Below, piece after piece: positions 9,907 to 17,925 of a stretch of DNA of 36,042 nucleotides. Within the stretch, counting starts at the first letter, position 1. Every line of letters begins with the position of its first letter. The notes beneath the pieces are model-generated. The model saw nothing but the letters and a program-made list of their open reading frames with translations. It ran no database searches and was not told the DNA's origin. The DNA comes from Deltaproteobacteria bacterium (lineage in GTDB: Bacteria > Desulfobacterota > BSN033 > UBA1163), in the NCBI GenBank assembly GCA_016875195.1, contig VGRY01000044.1, positions 1 through 36,042 on the forward strand, written 5' to 3'. Made by a program: the position numbers and the translations under genes.

Positions 9907-10653
9907 GTGATTATTGTCAAATCTCCCCGAGAAATCGAACAGCTCAAAAAATCGAACACCATTGTGGCGGAAGTCATCCAGGAACTGAGCAAGAGGGTTG
10001 CGCCAGGGGTAATGACCCGGGAGCTTGACCAGGTTGCAGAGGAAATTATCCTTTCGAAGGGCGCATTTCCAGCCTTCAAGGGTTACCGGAATTACCCTGC
10101 CACCCTCTGTGTTTCGATCAATGAAGAGGTGGTTCATGGCATCCCCGGGCCAAGAACATTAAGGGAAGGAGATATCGTCAGCATTGATGTGGGCGTCAAT
10201 CTCCGGGGATATTTCGGAGATGCAGCCATTACCTTTCCGGTCGGTGAGATCGATCAGGGAGCAAAGGGGCTTCTGGAAGCTACTGAGAAGGCACTCCATA
10301 TCGGGATCGGGATGGCAAGGGTGGGCAATCGTCTTCATGACATCTCCCATGCGATCCAGAAATGGGTGGAGTCAAATGGTTTTTCAGTGGTACGGGATTT
10401 CGTGGGCCATGGTATCGGTAGAAATCTTCACGAGGAACCGCAAATTCCCAATTTTGGGTCTCCCGGGCAGGGTCCGAGGTTGGAGAAGGGAATGGTTTTT
10501 GCCCTGGAACCTATGGTCAATGAAGGATCCTACGAGGTGAAAATCCTCTCCGATGGCTGGACTGTGGTAACCACCGATGGAAAGCGGTCAGCCCACTTTG
10601 AACACACGATTGCCATCACCGACGGCGAGGCAGAGATTTTGAGTACGTTTTGA
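9907..10653 (+). CDS. map: Methionine aminopeptidase, type I
   Basis: Removes the N-terminal Met from nascent proteins; dinuclear-metal pita-bread fold. All five metal ligands are visible: Asp in VSIDVGV, Asp in YFGDAA, His in GHGIGRNLHEEP, Glu in ALEPM and Glu in HFEHT. I chose GTG at 9907, giving MIIVKSPREIEQL, the classic N-terminus. An ATG at 9892 would add five residues but overlaps the predicted -10 box. No Shine-Dalgarno sequence precedes the GTG. It stands alone between divergent purB and the downstream cysteine synthase, not in the usual secY-map-infA context. Confidence 0.93.
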   Translation: MIIVKSPREIEQLKKSNTIVAEVIQELSKRVAPGVMTRELDQVAEEIILSKGAFPAFKGYRNYPATLCVSINEEVVHGIPGPRTLREGDIVSIDVGVNLRGYFGDAAITFPVGEIDQGAKGLLEATEKALHIGIGMARVGNRLHDISHAIQKWVESNGFSVVRDFVGHGIGRNLHEEPQIPNFGSPGQGPRLEKGMVFALEPMVNEGSYEVKILSDGWTVVTTDGKRSAHFEHTIAITDGEAEILSTF

Positions 10654-10658
10654 TGTAG

Positions 10659-10679
10659 CGCCCCCATTTAATGGGGGCG
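10659..10679. repeat. Perfect hairpin between map and the cysteine synthase gene
   Basis: CGCCCCCAT (10659-10667), loop TTA, ATGGGGGCG (10671-10679). It is followed by GAAAAC rather than a T-run, so it is not a standard intrinsic terminator. It lies 25 nt before the chosen start of the next gene and could separate or attenuate the two genes. Confidence 0.5.
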
Positions 10680-10703
10680 GAAAACAAGGAGGCAGAAGCA
10701 TCT

Positions 10704-11696
10704 ATGTATCGTGTAGCAAAAGATATGGTTGATTTGGTTGGGTACACCCCTTTAGTCAAAATTAATCATATCGTTCCCAATAAAAAAGTGAAGGTCTATG
10801 CGAAACTGGAACGCTATAATCCTGCAGGCTCAGTCAAAGATCGGATTGCAAAGTATATGATCGAATACGGAGAGAGAGAAGGTCTCCTGACAAAAGATAA
10901 GATCGTCATTGAACCGACGAGTGGAAATACGGGCATTGCCCTTGCCATGATCTGCGCTGTGAAAGGCTACCGGCTGGAATTGGTCATGCCTGAGACGATG
11001 AGCATGGAGAGGCGAAAAATCCTCACAGCCTATGGTGCCAAAATTATATTAAGTCCGGGCCCAAAGGGGATGGATGGAGCGATTGATCTGGCCGAAGAGA
11101 TGGCACAGGATCCTAAATATTACATGCCTCACCAGTTTGAGAATAAGTATAATGTCATTGCCCATTACGAGACAACGGGCGAAGAAATCTGGAAAGCCAC
11201 CAAAGGAAAGGTAAACATGTTTGTGGCAGGCCTCGGGACAACCGGAACATTGATGGGTGTCTCGAAGAGATTGAAGCAGTATAATCCTGACGTGAAAATT
11301 GTAGGTGTGGAACCTTATCCCAATTCGAAAATCCAGGGATTGAAGAACCTCACCTCCCAGTACGTTCCGGAGATCTATGATCCTACCTGTCTGGATGAGA
11401 AGATTAATGTCTCCGATGAGGATGCCTTTGAAATGGCGAGAGTCCTCACCATTCGGGAGGGAATTTTCTGTGGAATCAGCTCGGGTGCGGCAATGTGGGG
11501 GGCCTTACAGAAGTCGATGGAGATGGATCGTGGGATCATGGTCACGGTCTTTCCGGATGGCGGAGAAAAATATGTGAGCACACCCCTTTATGAACCCAGT
11601 AAATGTTTTGAATGCTTGCAGAAGCATCGAATCCCCACTTGCATGACCGAGGAATACATCACCGCCCTGGAGTGCGTGGTGAAAGACGGGAATTAA
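10704..11696 (+). CDS. PLP-dependent cysteine synthase family protein
   Basis: Fold-type II PLP enzyme expected to make cysteine from O-acetylserine (or O-phosphoserine) and sulfide. The PLP lysine is K45 in NPAGSVKDRI, the phosphate/substrate loop is TSGNTG (72-77) and the glycine loop is GLGTTGTLMG. About 330 aa. I chose ATG at 10704 (MYRVAKDMVDLVGYTPL), with AGGAGG 11 nt upstream; the ATG at 10671 lies inside the hairpin. The C-terminus carries a Cys-rich tail (KCFECLQKHRIPTC and a later Cys) beyond the usual core, perhaps a metal- or redox-sensing element. CysK versus CysM versus a cystathionine-synthase-like specificity cannot be decided from sequence alone. Confidence 0.88.
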   Translation: MYRVAKDMVDLVGYTPLVKINHIVPNKKVKVYAKLERYNPAGSVKDRIAKYMIEYGEREGLLTKDKIVIEPTSGNTGIALAMICAVKGYRLELVMPETMSMERRKILTAYGAKIILSPGPKGMDGAIDLAEEMAQDPKYYMPHQFENKYNVIAHYETTGEEIWKATKGKVNMFVAGLGTTGTLMGVSKRLKQYNPDVKIVGVEPYPNSKIQGLKNLTSQYVPEIYDPTCLDEKINVSDEDAFEMARVLTIREGIFCGISSGAAMWGALQKSMEMDRGIMVTVFPDGGEKYVSTPLYEPSKCFECLQKHRIPTCMTEEYITALECVVKDGN

Positions 11697-11723
11697 TGGT
11701 CATCGGTCTTTCGATGTCATGTT

Positions 11724-12206
11724 TCACAACTTATATTTGAATTTCCTCAACAGGTCTTTTCTCCAGGCAATGCCGTCCTCTTTCTCTATTCCTTTGGGCG
11801 AGGAACCATCGATCACCCCGAGCACCCCTTTGCCCTGTTCGGATTGGGCAAGAATGACCTCTACGGGATTGGCTGTGGCGCAGAAGATATGACAGACTTC
11901 CTGGCACATCTTGATCGCGTTGAGGATGTTGATGGGAAAGGCATCCCTTAACAGGATGATGAAGGTGTGGCCTGCTCCGATTTTGAAGGCATTCTTTATG
12001 GCTGCTTCTTTTAAAGCCTCATCGTTTCCTTCTCCACGAACAAGGCAATGGCCTGAGGCCTCGCAGAACCCAATTCCAAACTTAGCACCGGGAACAGCAC
12101 CTACGATGATCTCAAAGAGATCTTCTACTGTTTTAATGAAGTGGGTCTGCCCGAAGATGACATTACAACCTTCCGGGATATCAATCCGTTCTGTCTTAAG
12201 TTCCAT
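11724..12206 (-). CDS. Adenosine-specific kinase family protein (DUF355)
   Basis: About 160 aa matching the small family known from archaea and some bacteria as adenosine-specific kinase (PF04008). Characteristic stretches are NVIFGQTHFIKTVEDL, GIGFCEASGHCLVR, ANPVEVILAQ and GVLGVIDGSSPKGIE. I chose ATG at 12206 because AGGAGG lies 6 nt upstream; an in-frame ATG at 12272 overlaps the upstream stop and is the alternative. Last gene of the comEC-ybaK run. The activity is taken from the family name, not from visible catalytic motifs. Confidence 0.82.
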   Translation of the reverse strand: MELKTERIDIPEGCNVIFGQTHFIKTVEDLFEIIVGAVPGAKFGIGFCEASGHCLVRGEGNDEALKEAAIKNAFKIGAGHTFIILLRDAFPINILNAIKMCQEVCHIFCATANPVEVILAQSEQGKGVLGVIDGSSPKGIEKEDGIAWRKDLLRKFKYKL

Positions 12207-12268
12207 CTCCTTCCTCCTTTTAATGATTGCCGTTAAATCATCGAACCCTTGAACCCTTTTTACCCAAC

Positions 12269-12748
12269 TCATTTAATCCCAACCACCCGTCCACCTGTCA
12301 TCTTAACAAGGTCTGAGGGCGTCAGTTTAAAGACGGCATGCGGGCTACCGGCTGCTGCCCAGATTTCTTGATAGGTTAATAGGTCCTCATCGATAAAAAT
12401 TTCAATCTTTTCAAGATGGCCGATGGGAGGTACGCCACCAATGACAAAACCCGTGTGTTTGCGGACATAGTCCGCATCTGCCTTGCCAAGGGGTTCGGAG
12501 ATGAACGACTCGATCCTCTTTTCGTTCACCCGATTAGACCCGCTTGCAATGACAAGGATGGGTTTGTCTGTCTGCGTAGCTCGAAACACGATCGATTTAG
12601 CGATCTGTTCAACAGAGCACCCCACCGCCTGAGCCGCCTCCGCAGAGGTCCGGGTTGTGGACTGCAATTCCATCACATCGTTTGGCAAGCCAAGCGCCTT
12701 TAAGGCATCCTGAACCTTCTGCACACTCGGACTTAATGGATGGGGCAT
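12269..12748 (-). CDS. YbaK/EbsC-type aminoacyl-tRNA deacylase
   Basis: About 159 aa with the YbaK fold, which hydrolyses mischarged tRNAs (for example Cys- or Ala-tRNA-Pro). Motifs: AQAVGCSVEQIAKSIVF, ASGSNRVNEKRI and the loop GFVIGGVPPIGH. The start at 12748 (MPHPLSPSVQKVQDAL) matches the family; AAGGAG lies 14 nt upstream, rather far, so ATG at 12775 is an alternative. Between comEC and the DUF355 gene on the same strand. The precise tRNA specificity cannot be read from sequence. Confidence 0.87.
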   Translation of the reverse strand: MPHPLSPSVQKVQDALKALGLPNDVMELQSTTRTSAEAAQAVGCSVEQIAKSIVFRATQTDKPILVIASGSNRVNEKRIESFISEPLGKADADYVRKHTGFVIGGVPPIGHLEKIEIFIDEDLLTYQEIWAAAGSPHAVFKLTPSDLVKMTGGRVVGIK

Positions 12749-12807
12749 GATTCGATGGTTATCTCCTTCCATCATGTTAAAATAGATATTGGATTGTAAG
12801 AAAAAAG

Positions 12808-15267
12808 TCAATCGCCTTTCAGGAAAGTTCTGATCTCCATCTTTTCGCCATCGGTGATCACGGTGACGGCTCCGTGCTTATCGGTTCTGAATATTTTTAT
12901 GCCCGATCGTTCATACCTTCCCATGACCTCCGGATGAGGAAGCCTTGCGATGTTACGTTCTCCAACGCTTAAAATCGCATAGTCCGGTTTAACCCTTTGA
13001 AGGAAAATCGGGCTGCTGGATGTAATACTTCCATGATGGGGAACTTTCAACAGATGGGCGTTGAGCAAATGGCCTTTTCTCATCATTCGTTCCTCAGCTT
13101 CTCTTTCCACATCCCCTGTCAGGAGGAGAGTGATATTTTTAAACCTGAGCCTTATCACCAGGGATTGATTGTTAAGGAAGGTGAGATGTTGACGACCAAC
13201 AGAACTTGTATTTCCGGCAGGTGGATTAAGGATTGCGACCTCAACCCCGTTGATCATTTGTAGAGGTGTGTTTTCATTCAATGAGAACCGTTCCACTCTT
13301 TTTTTCGCAAGGGTTTCTTCCAACCGGAGATAGGATTCAGAGTCCGAACGAAGTCCGTTGCTCCAAAACCGGCGGATTGAGAATCGGGAGGCAATGAAAT
13401 TTAGACCTTTCAAATGGTCTGGGTCAGGATGGGTCAGAGCAAGGGTGTTAATCCTTCGAATCTTCTTATTCCAGAGAAAAGGTGCGATCACATTCTTTCC
13501 GATATCGAACCGATCCTCGTGAAGACCTCCGCCATCGATCAACATCCTCTTCCCCTTAGGAAATTCAATCAAGATAGAATCTCCATGACCCACATCGAGA
13601 AAGGTGATCTTGAGATTTTTTTGGAAGGTATCTTTCAGGCTCCAATAGGTTATGTCAGCGGCCAGCAAGATGCAGATGCCGACAAAAACATATCGGATGG
13701 TTTTTCCTTTTCGCAGATGAACGCATAAGAAGAGAAGGAGATAGTAGAGAATGATTTCAAGCGGCGTGGGGGTGGGGATATAAATGGAGGCCAATGGAAT
13801 GGAAGCGAAGAAACCAATGACGTTGAGGAGAATGGTTGCAAAGAATTGATTCACCATGATCAGAACACTGGCAATGGGATAGAAGAAAAAGGAGAAGAGG
13901 GAGGCGATCAAGCTGATGGGAACAATAATAAAGCCCACCCAGGGAATGGCAAAAAGATTAGCCAGGAATCCGATGAGAGAGAGGCGGTTGAAATGGAGCG
14001 CCACAAAAGGCGCAGTTCCCATGGTGGCGACTGCCGTGACGATGAGAGAGAGTTTTACATACTTCCAGATCTTCTGTATCCATGGGGTTTCCTCAGGGAT
14101 CAGCCATTCCCCTTGCTTCAGGACCCGGAGGATGGGCGGTACGAGATAGAGAATGGAAAGAACAGCTAAAAAAGAGAGTTGGAAAGAGACATCGAAGAGG
14201 GAGGGGGGAGAACATATAAGAATAAGGAAAGCAGCCAGGGCAAGGGTGTGGAGGAGATGCCTCTCCCTATCGAAGACAATCGAGAGAAAAAAGATGATGA
14301 CCATGAGGGTGGCCCGTATCACGGACATCCCTCCACCGGCAATGAAAGTGTAGAGGATCATGCAGGGAATGGTGAGGAGGGCGGCCCATTTTTTAACAGA
14401 GATCGAGAGGAGGACTATTTCAGAACGCTTCATGATCCAGAGAAGCAGAGAGAAAGAAAGGAAAGCGACAATTCCGAGGTGATCTCCTGATATAGCCAGC
14501 AGATGGGCGATTCCTGAGACGACGAAGTCTTCTCGTACTTCCTCCGGGATGTTTCCCTGTTCCCCTAAGACCAGGGCTTGAAAGAGGGAGGAGGAGGGCA
14601 TGGTTCCCCCTCTTTGTAAAAAGTTGCGGATGTGGTCTCTCCATGCCTCGATCCTTAGAGAAATGGGGTTTTTAAAACCTTCACCCACTTTGACGAACAT
14701 TCTCTCGTCAGACAGGAATCCTATGGCGTGAATCCTTTCGAAGGCAAGATACCGTTCGTAGGAGAAGACGCCGGGGTTACGAAATCCATGCGGACGCTGG
14801 AGTCTACAGAGAAAACGGATCCGGTCTCCGGACCCAAGAGAGTCAGTCTCCCCTTTCATGAAGAGAAGGAGATATCCTTCGACAGGGATGTGGCGGTCTT
14901 TGGAAATGATCTTACGTGATTTGATTAAACATTGGGTCCCACTTGAAGTCCGTTGAGGGGACCGGTCGATCGTTCCTTCGAGAAAGATGGGTTCGGGACC
15001 GATGAAACGGGATAGATGAGAGGGAGGAAGGTTCGGATGGAGATAGCTTTGAATCGAAACGATTCCGAGAACAAGGAAGAAGGCGAGGGCAACCCCGGAA
15101 GCCCACTGGACTTTTTTAAGAATGAGGAGCAGGAACCATAGGAATAGAAGGATGATGAGAATCAGCGGTCCTTGAGAAAGTAAAGGAATATTGAATTGGC
15201 TGCTAACAAGCCCGAACGCATAAGCAATCAGTAGGGGAATAAGAGGCAGGCGAAATATCTTTGTCAT
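12808..15267 (-). CDS. comEC: ComEC/Rec2 family DNA uptake channel
   Basis: Full-length (819 aa) inner-membrane protein that passes one DNA strand into the cytoplasm during transformation. The N-terminus has three hydrophobic segments, followed by an OB-like DUF4131 region (PEPIFLEGTIDRSPQ). The competence domain has many TM segments, including LLAISGDHLGIVAFLS. The C-terminal metallo-beta-lactamase domain carries FLDVGHGDSILIEFP, LTHPDPDHLKG and KVPHHGS. All parts look intact. The MBL motif LTHPDPDHLKG has the usual H-x-D-x-D-H spacing. The first 573 bp of the gene region are duplicated at 16888-17460. No other competence genes are in the window. Confidence 0.94.
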   Translation of the reverse strand: MTKIFRLPLIPLLIAYAFGLVSSQFNIPLLSQGPLILIILLFLWFLLLILKKVQWASGVALAFFLVLGIVSIQSYLHPNLPPSHLSRFIGPEPIFLEGTIDRSPQRTSSGTQCLIKSRKIISKDRHIPVEGYLLLFMKGETDSLGSGDRIRFLCRLQRPHGFRNPGVFSYERYLAFERIHAIGFLSDERMFVKVGEGFKNPISLRIEAWRDHIRNFLQRGGTMPSSSLFQALVLGEQGNIPEEVREDFVVSGIAHLLAISGDHLGIVAFLSFSLLLWIMKRSEIVLLSISVKKWAALLTIPCMILYTFIAGGGMSVIRATLMVIIFFLSIVFDRERHLLHTLALAAFLILICSPPSLFDVSFQLSFLAVLSILYLVPPILRVLKQGEWLIPEETPWIQKIWKYVKLSLIVTAVATMGTAPFVALHFNRLSLIGFLANLFAIPWVGFIIVPISLIASLFSFFFYPIASVLIMVNQFFATILLNVIGFFASIPLASIYIPTPTPLEIILYYLLLFLCVHLRKGKTIRYVFVGICILLAADITYWSLKDTFQKNLKITFLDVGHGDSILIEFPKGKRMLIDGGGLHEDRFDIGKNVIAPFLWNKKIRRINTLALTHPDPDHLKGLNFIASRFSIRRFWSNGLRSDSESYLRLEETLAKKRVERFSLNENTPLQMINGVEVAILNPPAGNTSSVGRQHLTFLNNQSLVIRLRFKNITLLLTGDVEREAEERMMRKGHLLNAHLLKVPHHGSITSSSPIFLQRVKPDYAILSVGERNIARLPHPEVMGRYERSGIKIFRTDKHGAVTVITDGEKMEIRTFLKGD

Positions 15268-15285
15268 CTCTGCCCCGATGGGATC
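14713..15285. repeat. Direct repeat copy A: 5' end of comEC
   Basis: 573 bp covering the comEC start region and about its first 185 codons. Aligned without gaps to 16888-17460, with about 25 mismatches by eye (about 96% identity). Fourteen of those fall in one 52-bp stretch encoding the third hydrophobic segment. The copies flank a 1.6-kb segment with a PIN toxin cassette. Confidence 0.9.
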
Positions 15286-15381
15286 GATTTTTAAACCCTT
15301 ATCTTGTGGGAATTTGGTAAAAAATTATGATTATCAGAGAATTTTGTCAAGCAGAAAACAGAAGAGAAAAAGAATTGTTCT

Positions 15382-15415
15382 TTGATACGTAATTTGATAT
15401 ATTTAATTTATCAAA
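15382..15415 (+). promoter_or_regulatory. AT-rich palindromic operator candidate before the PIN cassette
   Basis: TTTGATA occurs at 15381-15387 and 15393-15399, and its reverse complement TATCAAA at 15409-15415, making a palindrome around TATTTAATT. Toxin-antitoxin promoters are typically autorepressed at such sites; the location about 50 bp before the gene fits. No clean -35/-10 pair could be assigned. Confidence 0.4.
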
Positions 15416-15464
15416 TATCGGATCTCGATCTGAGATGAGAATGCCCCAGAGCGATTAGGTCAAA

Positions 15465-15953
15465 ATGAATAAACCGGCGTTATATTTGGAGTCCACAATC
15501 ATAAGTTACCTTGCTGCGTATCCCAGTCGAGATCTAATTGTAGCCGCGCACCAGCAGATTACCCATGAATGGTGGAATCGAGCGCGATTAAAATTCATCA
15601 ATTACATTTCCCAGGCGGTCCTGGACGAAATCAGCATAGGCGATCCTGACGCCGCCTCAAGGCGCTTAAAGCTGGTGGCAGAGTTGCCGATTTTGGCGTT
15701 GACAGAAGAGGTTGAGTTTTTGGCCGAGGAATATCTAAACAAATTGGGTTTGCCACGCGGAGCACAGTTGGATGTGGTCCACCTGGCATTTGCGGTTTCT
15801 TATGAAATGGATTACTTGTTAACGTGGAACTGCACCCATCTCGCAAACGGGTTGGTGATTAAGCGGCTTCAAAAGGCAAACGCTGCCCTTGGGCGGGCAA
15901 CTCCGATTATTGCAACACCGGAGGAGCTCTTAACGTCTCCGGGAGGAGGTTAA
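15465..15953 (+). CDS. PIN-domain ribonuclease toxin (VapC-like)
   Basis: 162-aa PIN-domain protein, expected to be an Mg-dependent RNase acting as the toxin of a type II system. The first acidic motif reads LYLESTIISYL (Glu where most VapC have Asp), as in the subfamily with HEWW and SQAVLDEIS. The later acidic residues are in LPRGAQLDVVHLAFA and the core ends with YLLTWNCTHLAN. ATG at 15465 follows a weak ribosome-binding region. The partner gene follows immediately (1 nt gap), so the order is toxin first. It sits in the segment between the two comEC copies, which suggests acquisition. Confidence 0.85.
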   Translation: MNKPALYLESTIISYLAAYPSRDLIVAAHQQITHEWWNRARLKFINYISQAVLDEISIGDPDAASRRLKLVAELPILALTEEVEFLAEEYLNKLGLPRGAQLDVVHLAFAVSYEMDYLLTWNCTHLANGLVIKRLQKANAALGRATPIIATPEELLTSPGGG

Positions 15954-15954
15954 G

Positions 15955-16128
15955 ATGTGGAAAGATCCTATCGTAGAAGAAATTCACCTTGTCCGCGAAA
16001 AGATAGCCAGGGAATGCAATTATGACCTGAAACAGATCATGAACCGGATGAGAAAAAAAGAAAAAGAACATCGTGGACGAGTCGTTTCCAAGAAATTACG
16101 GACCAAGCAGAAAAAAGTGATTGGTTGA
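15955..16128 (+). CDS. 57-aa antitoxin-like partner of the PIN protein
   Basis: Short frame beginning MWKDPIVEEIHLVREKIARE, then NYDLKQIMNRMRKKEKE and a very basic tail. This MWKDPIVEE-type protein is, from memory, a frequent companion of this PIN subfamily and is presumed to be its antitoxin. GGAGGAGG lies about 5 nt before the ATG, inside the end of the toxin gene, giving tight coupling. It has no recognisable DNA-binding fold such as AbrB or RHH. The assignment as antitoxin is contextual. Confidence 0.75.
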   Translation: MWKDPIVEEIHLVREKIARECNYDLKQIMNRMRKKEKEHRGRVVSKKLRTKQKKVIG

Positions 16129-16276
16129 TTCCTGATACCTACTCCTATGTGCTTGCAAGGGAAAAGGCGTGCTTGGCGTGATAGATGGCTCTTTTCCAAT
16201 GGAAAGTATTCGAAAACACATCGTTTACAAGTTTAGGCCAGGTCACTTACGATTTTTCCAAAATGATTGTAGCCAC

Positions 16277-16330
16277 CCGTAAGGTTTCGACCTTACGGCG
16301 CGGGGCCTCTGAAAGGAGGCCCTTGCTTTT
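16277..16330 (+). terminator. Double hairpin with T-rich tail downstream of the PIN cassette
   Basis: CCGTAAGG / CCTTACGG (16277-16284 and 16291-16298), then GGGCCTC / GAGGCCC (16303-16309 and 16316-16322), followed by TTGCTTTT. The second hairpin with the T-rich tract looks like an intrinsic terminator for the cassette ending at 16128. It may alternatively be a dispersed palindromic repeat. Confidence 0.55.
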
Positions 16331-16491
16331 ATCTCCATATCTTCAGTTCGCCTCATCTTCATTTCTAATGAGGAACATACAACTTTTTCAGAGTCAGATC
16401 TGATGCTCGGCACGCACCTTGCCGGCCAGTCAACTATGTTAGAATTTTTGACTGAAAAATTCAGTCAGGCGTAGTGGCTTTGATTTTAGGC

Positions 16492-16634
16492 TACCTCTAA
16501 AAATGTCATTCCGGTCCCAATCTTCATCTGGAGAATCCAGAAGCTCTTGATATGACTGGACTCCGGTCGTTGCGACTCGAATCGAGTTTTCACCGGAGTG
16601 ACAAATTTAGAAATATTAGAGGTTCCTTTAAGGA
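16492..16634. repeat. REP/MITE-like palindromic element
   Basis: The left end ACCTCTAAAAATGTCATTCCGGT is mirrored imperfectly at the right end by CCGGAGTGACA, AAATTTAG and TTAGAGGT. The GTCATTCCGG core with nearby AGAATCCAG is a common bacterial repeat type, and a related unit occurs at 30103-30133. A second small hairpin (TGACTGAA / TTCAGTCA) lies just upstream, about 16450-16470. The rest of 16129-16848 shows no credible gene on either strand. Confidence 0.5.
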
Positions 16635-16848
16635 TGCTGCCTGATTTAGGTAAGAAAAAGCCCGGGCCTTATGGAATGATATATGAAGGTATGCAGGAAA
16701 TGCCTGTGAACGAATTGAGTAAATAGCTACAAAGTTACAGATGTTTGCACCTGGGAAAAAGGGAGAGGATGAAGGTTCTAAAATTGGTCCCCTACCTCCC
16801 ATATCTCCAGGCACGCTCCGCACGAACCCACCAAAGTTCACAACAACC

Positions 16849-17442
16849 TTAAGTTGTATTTTCGCCTACGTCCCCTTTTTGTTTGCTCAGGAATCCGATG
16901 GCGTGAATCCTTTCGAAGGCAAGATACCGTTCGTAGGAGAAAACGCCGGAGTTACGAAATCCATGCGGACGCTGGAGTCTACAGAGAAAACGGATCCGGT
17001 CTCCGGACCCAAGAGAGTCAGTCTCCCCTTTCAGGAAGAGAAGGAGATATCCTTCGACAGGGATGTGGCGGTCATTGGAAATGATCTTATGTGATTTGAT
17101 TAAACATTGGGTCCCACTTGAAGTCCGTTGAGGGGACCGGTCGATCGTTCCTTCGAGAAAGATCGGTTCCGGACCGATGAAACGGGATAGATGAGAGGGA
17201 GGAAGGTTCGGATGGAGATAGCTTTGAATCGAAACGAGTCCTAAGACAAAGAAAAAAACGAGGGCAATCCAAGAAGTCCATTGCACTTTTTTAAGAATGA
17301 GGAGCAGGAACCATAGGAATAGAAGGATGATGAGAATCAGCGGTCCTTGAGAAAGTAAAGGAATATTGAATTGGCTGCTAACAAGCCCGAACGCATAAGC
17401 AATCAGTAGGGGAATAAGAGGCAGGCGAAATATCTTTGTCAT
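16849..17442 (-). pseudogene. Truncated second copy of comEC (5' end only)
   Basis: Retains the comEC start codon and about 185 codons (N-terminal membrane segments and the DUF4131 region), then diverges after HAIGFLS into about 11 unrelated residues and a stop. It lacks the competence and metallo-beta-lactamase domains, so it cannot work as ComEC. Differences from the intact copy cluster in the third hydrophobic segment (for example VQWASGVALAFFLVLGI versus VQWTSWIALVFFFVLGL), and every change keeps it hydrophobic. That suggests this copy diverged while still a functional gene, for instance in another strain, rather than decaying here. Confidence 0.88.
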
Positions 17443-17460
17443 CTCTGCCCCAGCGGGATC
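16888..17460. repeat. Direct repeat copy B: 5' end of comEC
   Basis: Partner of 14713-15285, same length and orientation, with no gaps. Homology ends abruptly at CAGGAATCC on the left and at about GGGATC on the right. Confidence 0.9.
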
Positions 17461-17523
17461 AATTGGTTACAAAGGATTGTGCCATCACCCAGAGGACCCA
17501 CCCTATTGGTTTAAATTCTTTGG

Positions 17524-17925
17524 TCAAACAATCCATTGAATGGAAACTTGTTCTTTCAGCTTCTTGAATTCTGGATCTCCAGTGACAAGGAGTGCATTTA
17601 ATTTTACGGATAGAGCGGCAGCGAAACAATCCGCATAAGCAATGCGATACATCCCCTTTAATTTCGCCGCCTCATAGGCGAGCTCTCTATTGACCTCGAC
17701 CACCTGAATTGGAAATTTATCCAATTGAAGGATGACCTTTTCAGCCTCAGCGCTCCCTCCTTCCCTCATGGTGTTGTAATAAACTTCGCCCCAATTCACC
17801 ACACTCATGTATCCTTTTGCTTTGCCTTGGATCAGTTGTCTCAGTATCTTTGCCACCCGGTCCGCGCCCGGCTCGTCTTCAAAGTAGGCGATCATGGCGT
17901 AGCTGTCTAAAACGTATTGTTTCAT
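17524..17925 (-). CDS. vapC: VapC-type PIN-domain toxin
   Basis: 133-aa PIN RNase. Acidic residues: Asp7 in YVLDSYAMIAYF, Glu in NWGEVYYNT, Asp in RIAYADCFAAAL and Asp in LVTGDPEFKKL, the full VapC set. ATG at 17925 overlaps the antitoxin stop (ATGA), the usual vapBC coupling. It differs from the PIN protein at 15465 in length, partner type and gene order, so the two are not recent duplicates. Confidence 0.92.
   Translation of the reverse strand: MKQYVLDSYAMIAYFEDEPGADRVAKILRQLIQGKAKGYMSVVNWGEVYYNTMREGGSAEAEKVILQLDKFPIQVVEVNRELAYEAAKLKGMYRIAYADCFAAALSVKLNALLVTGDPEFKKLKEQVSIQWIV

Noticed and set aside
16185..16403. 72-codon plus-strand frame between the PIN cassette and the comEC fragment
   Set aside because: It runs through two hairpins and a probable terminator and shows no protein-like conservation or ribosome-binding site.
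16590..16841. 83-codon minus-strand frame upstream of the comEC fragment
   Set aside because: Overlaps a palindromic repeat; no recognisable domain.
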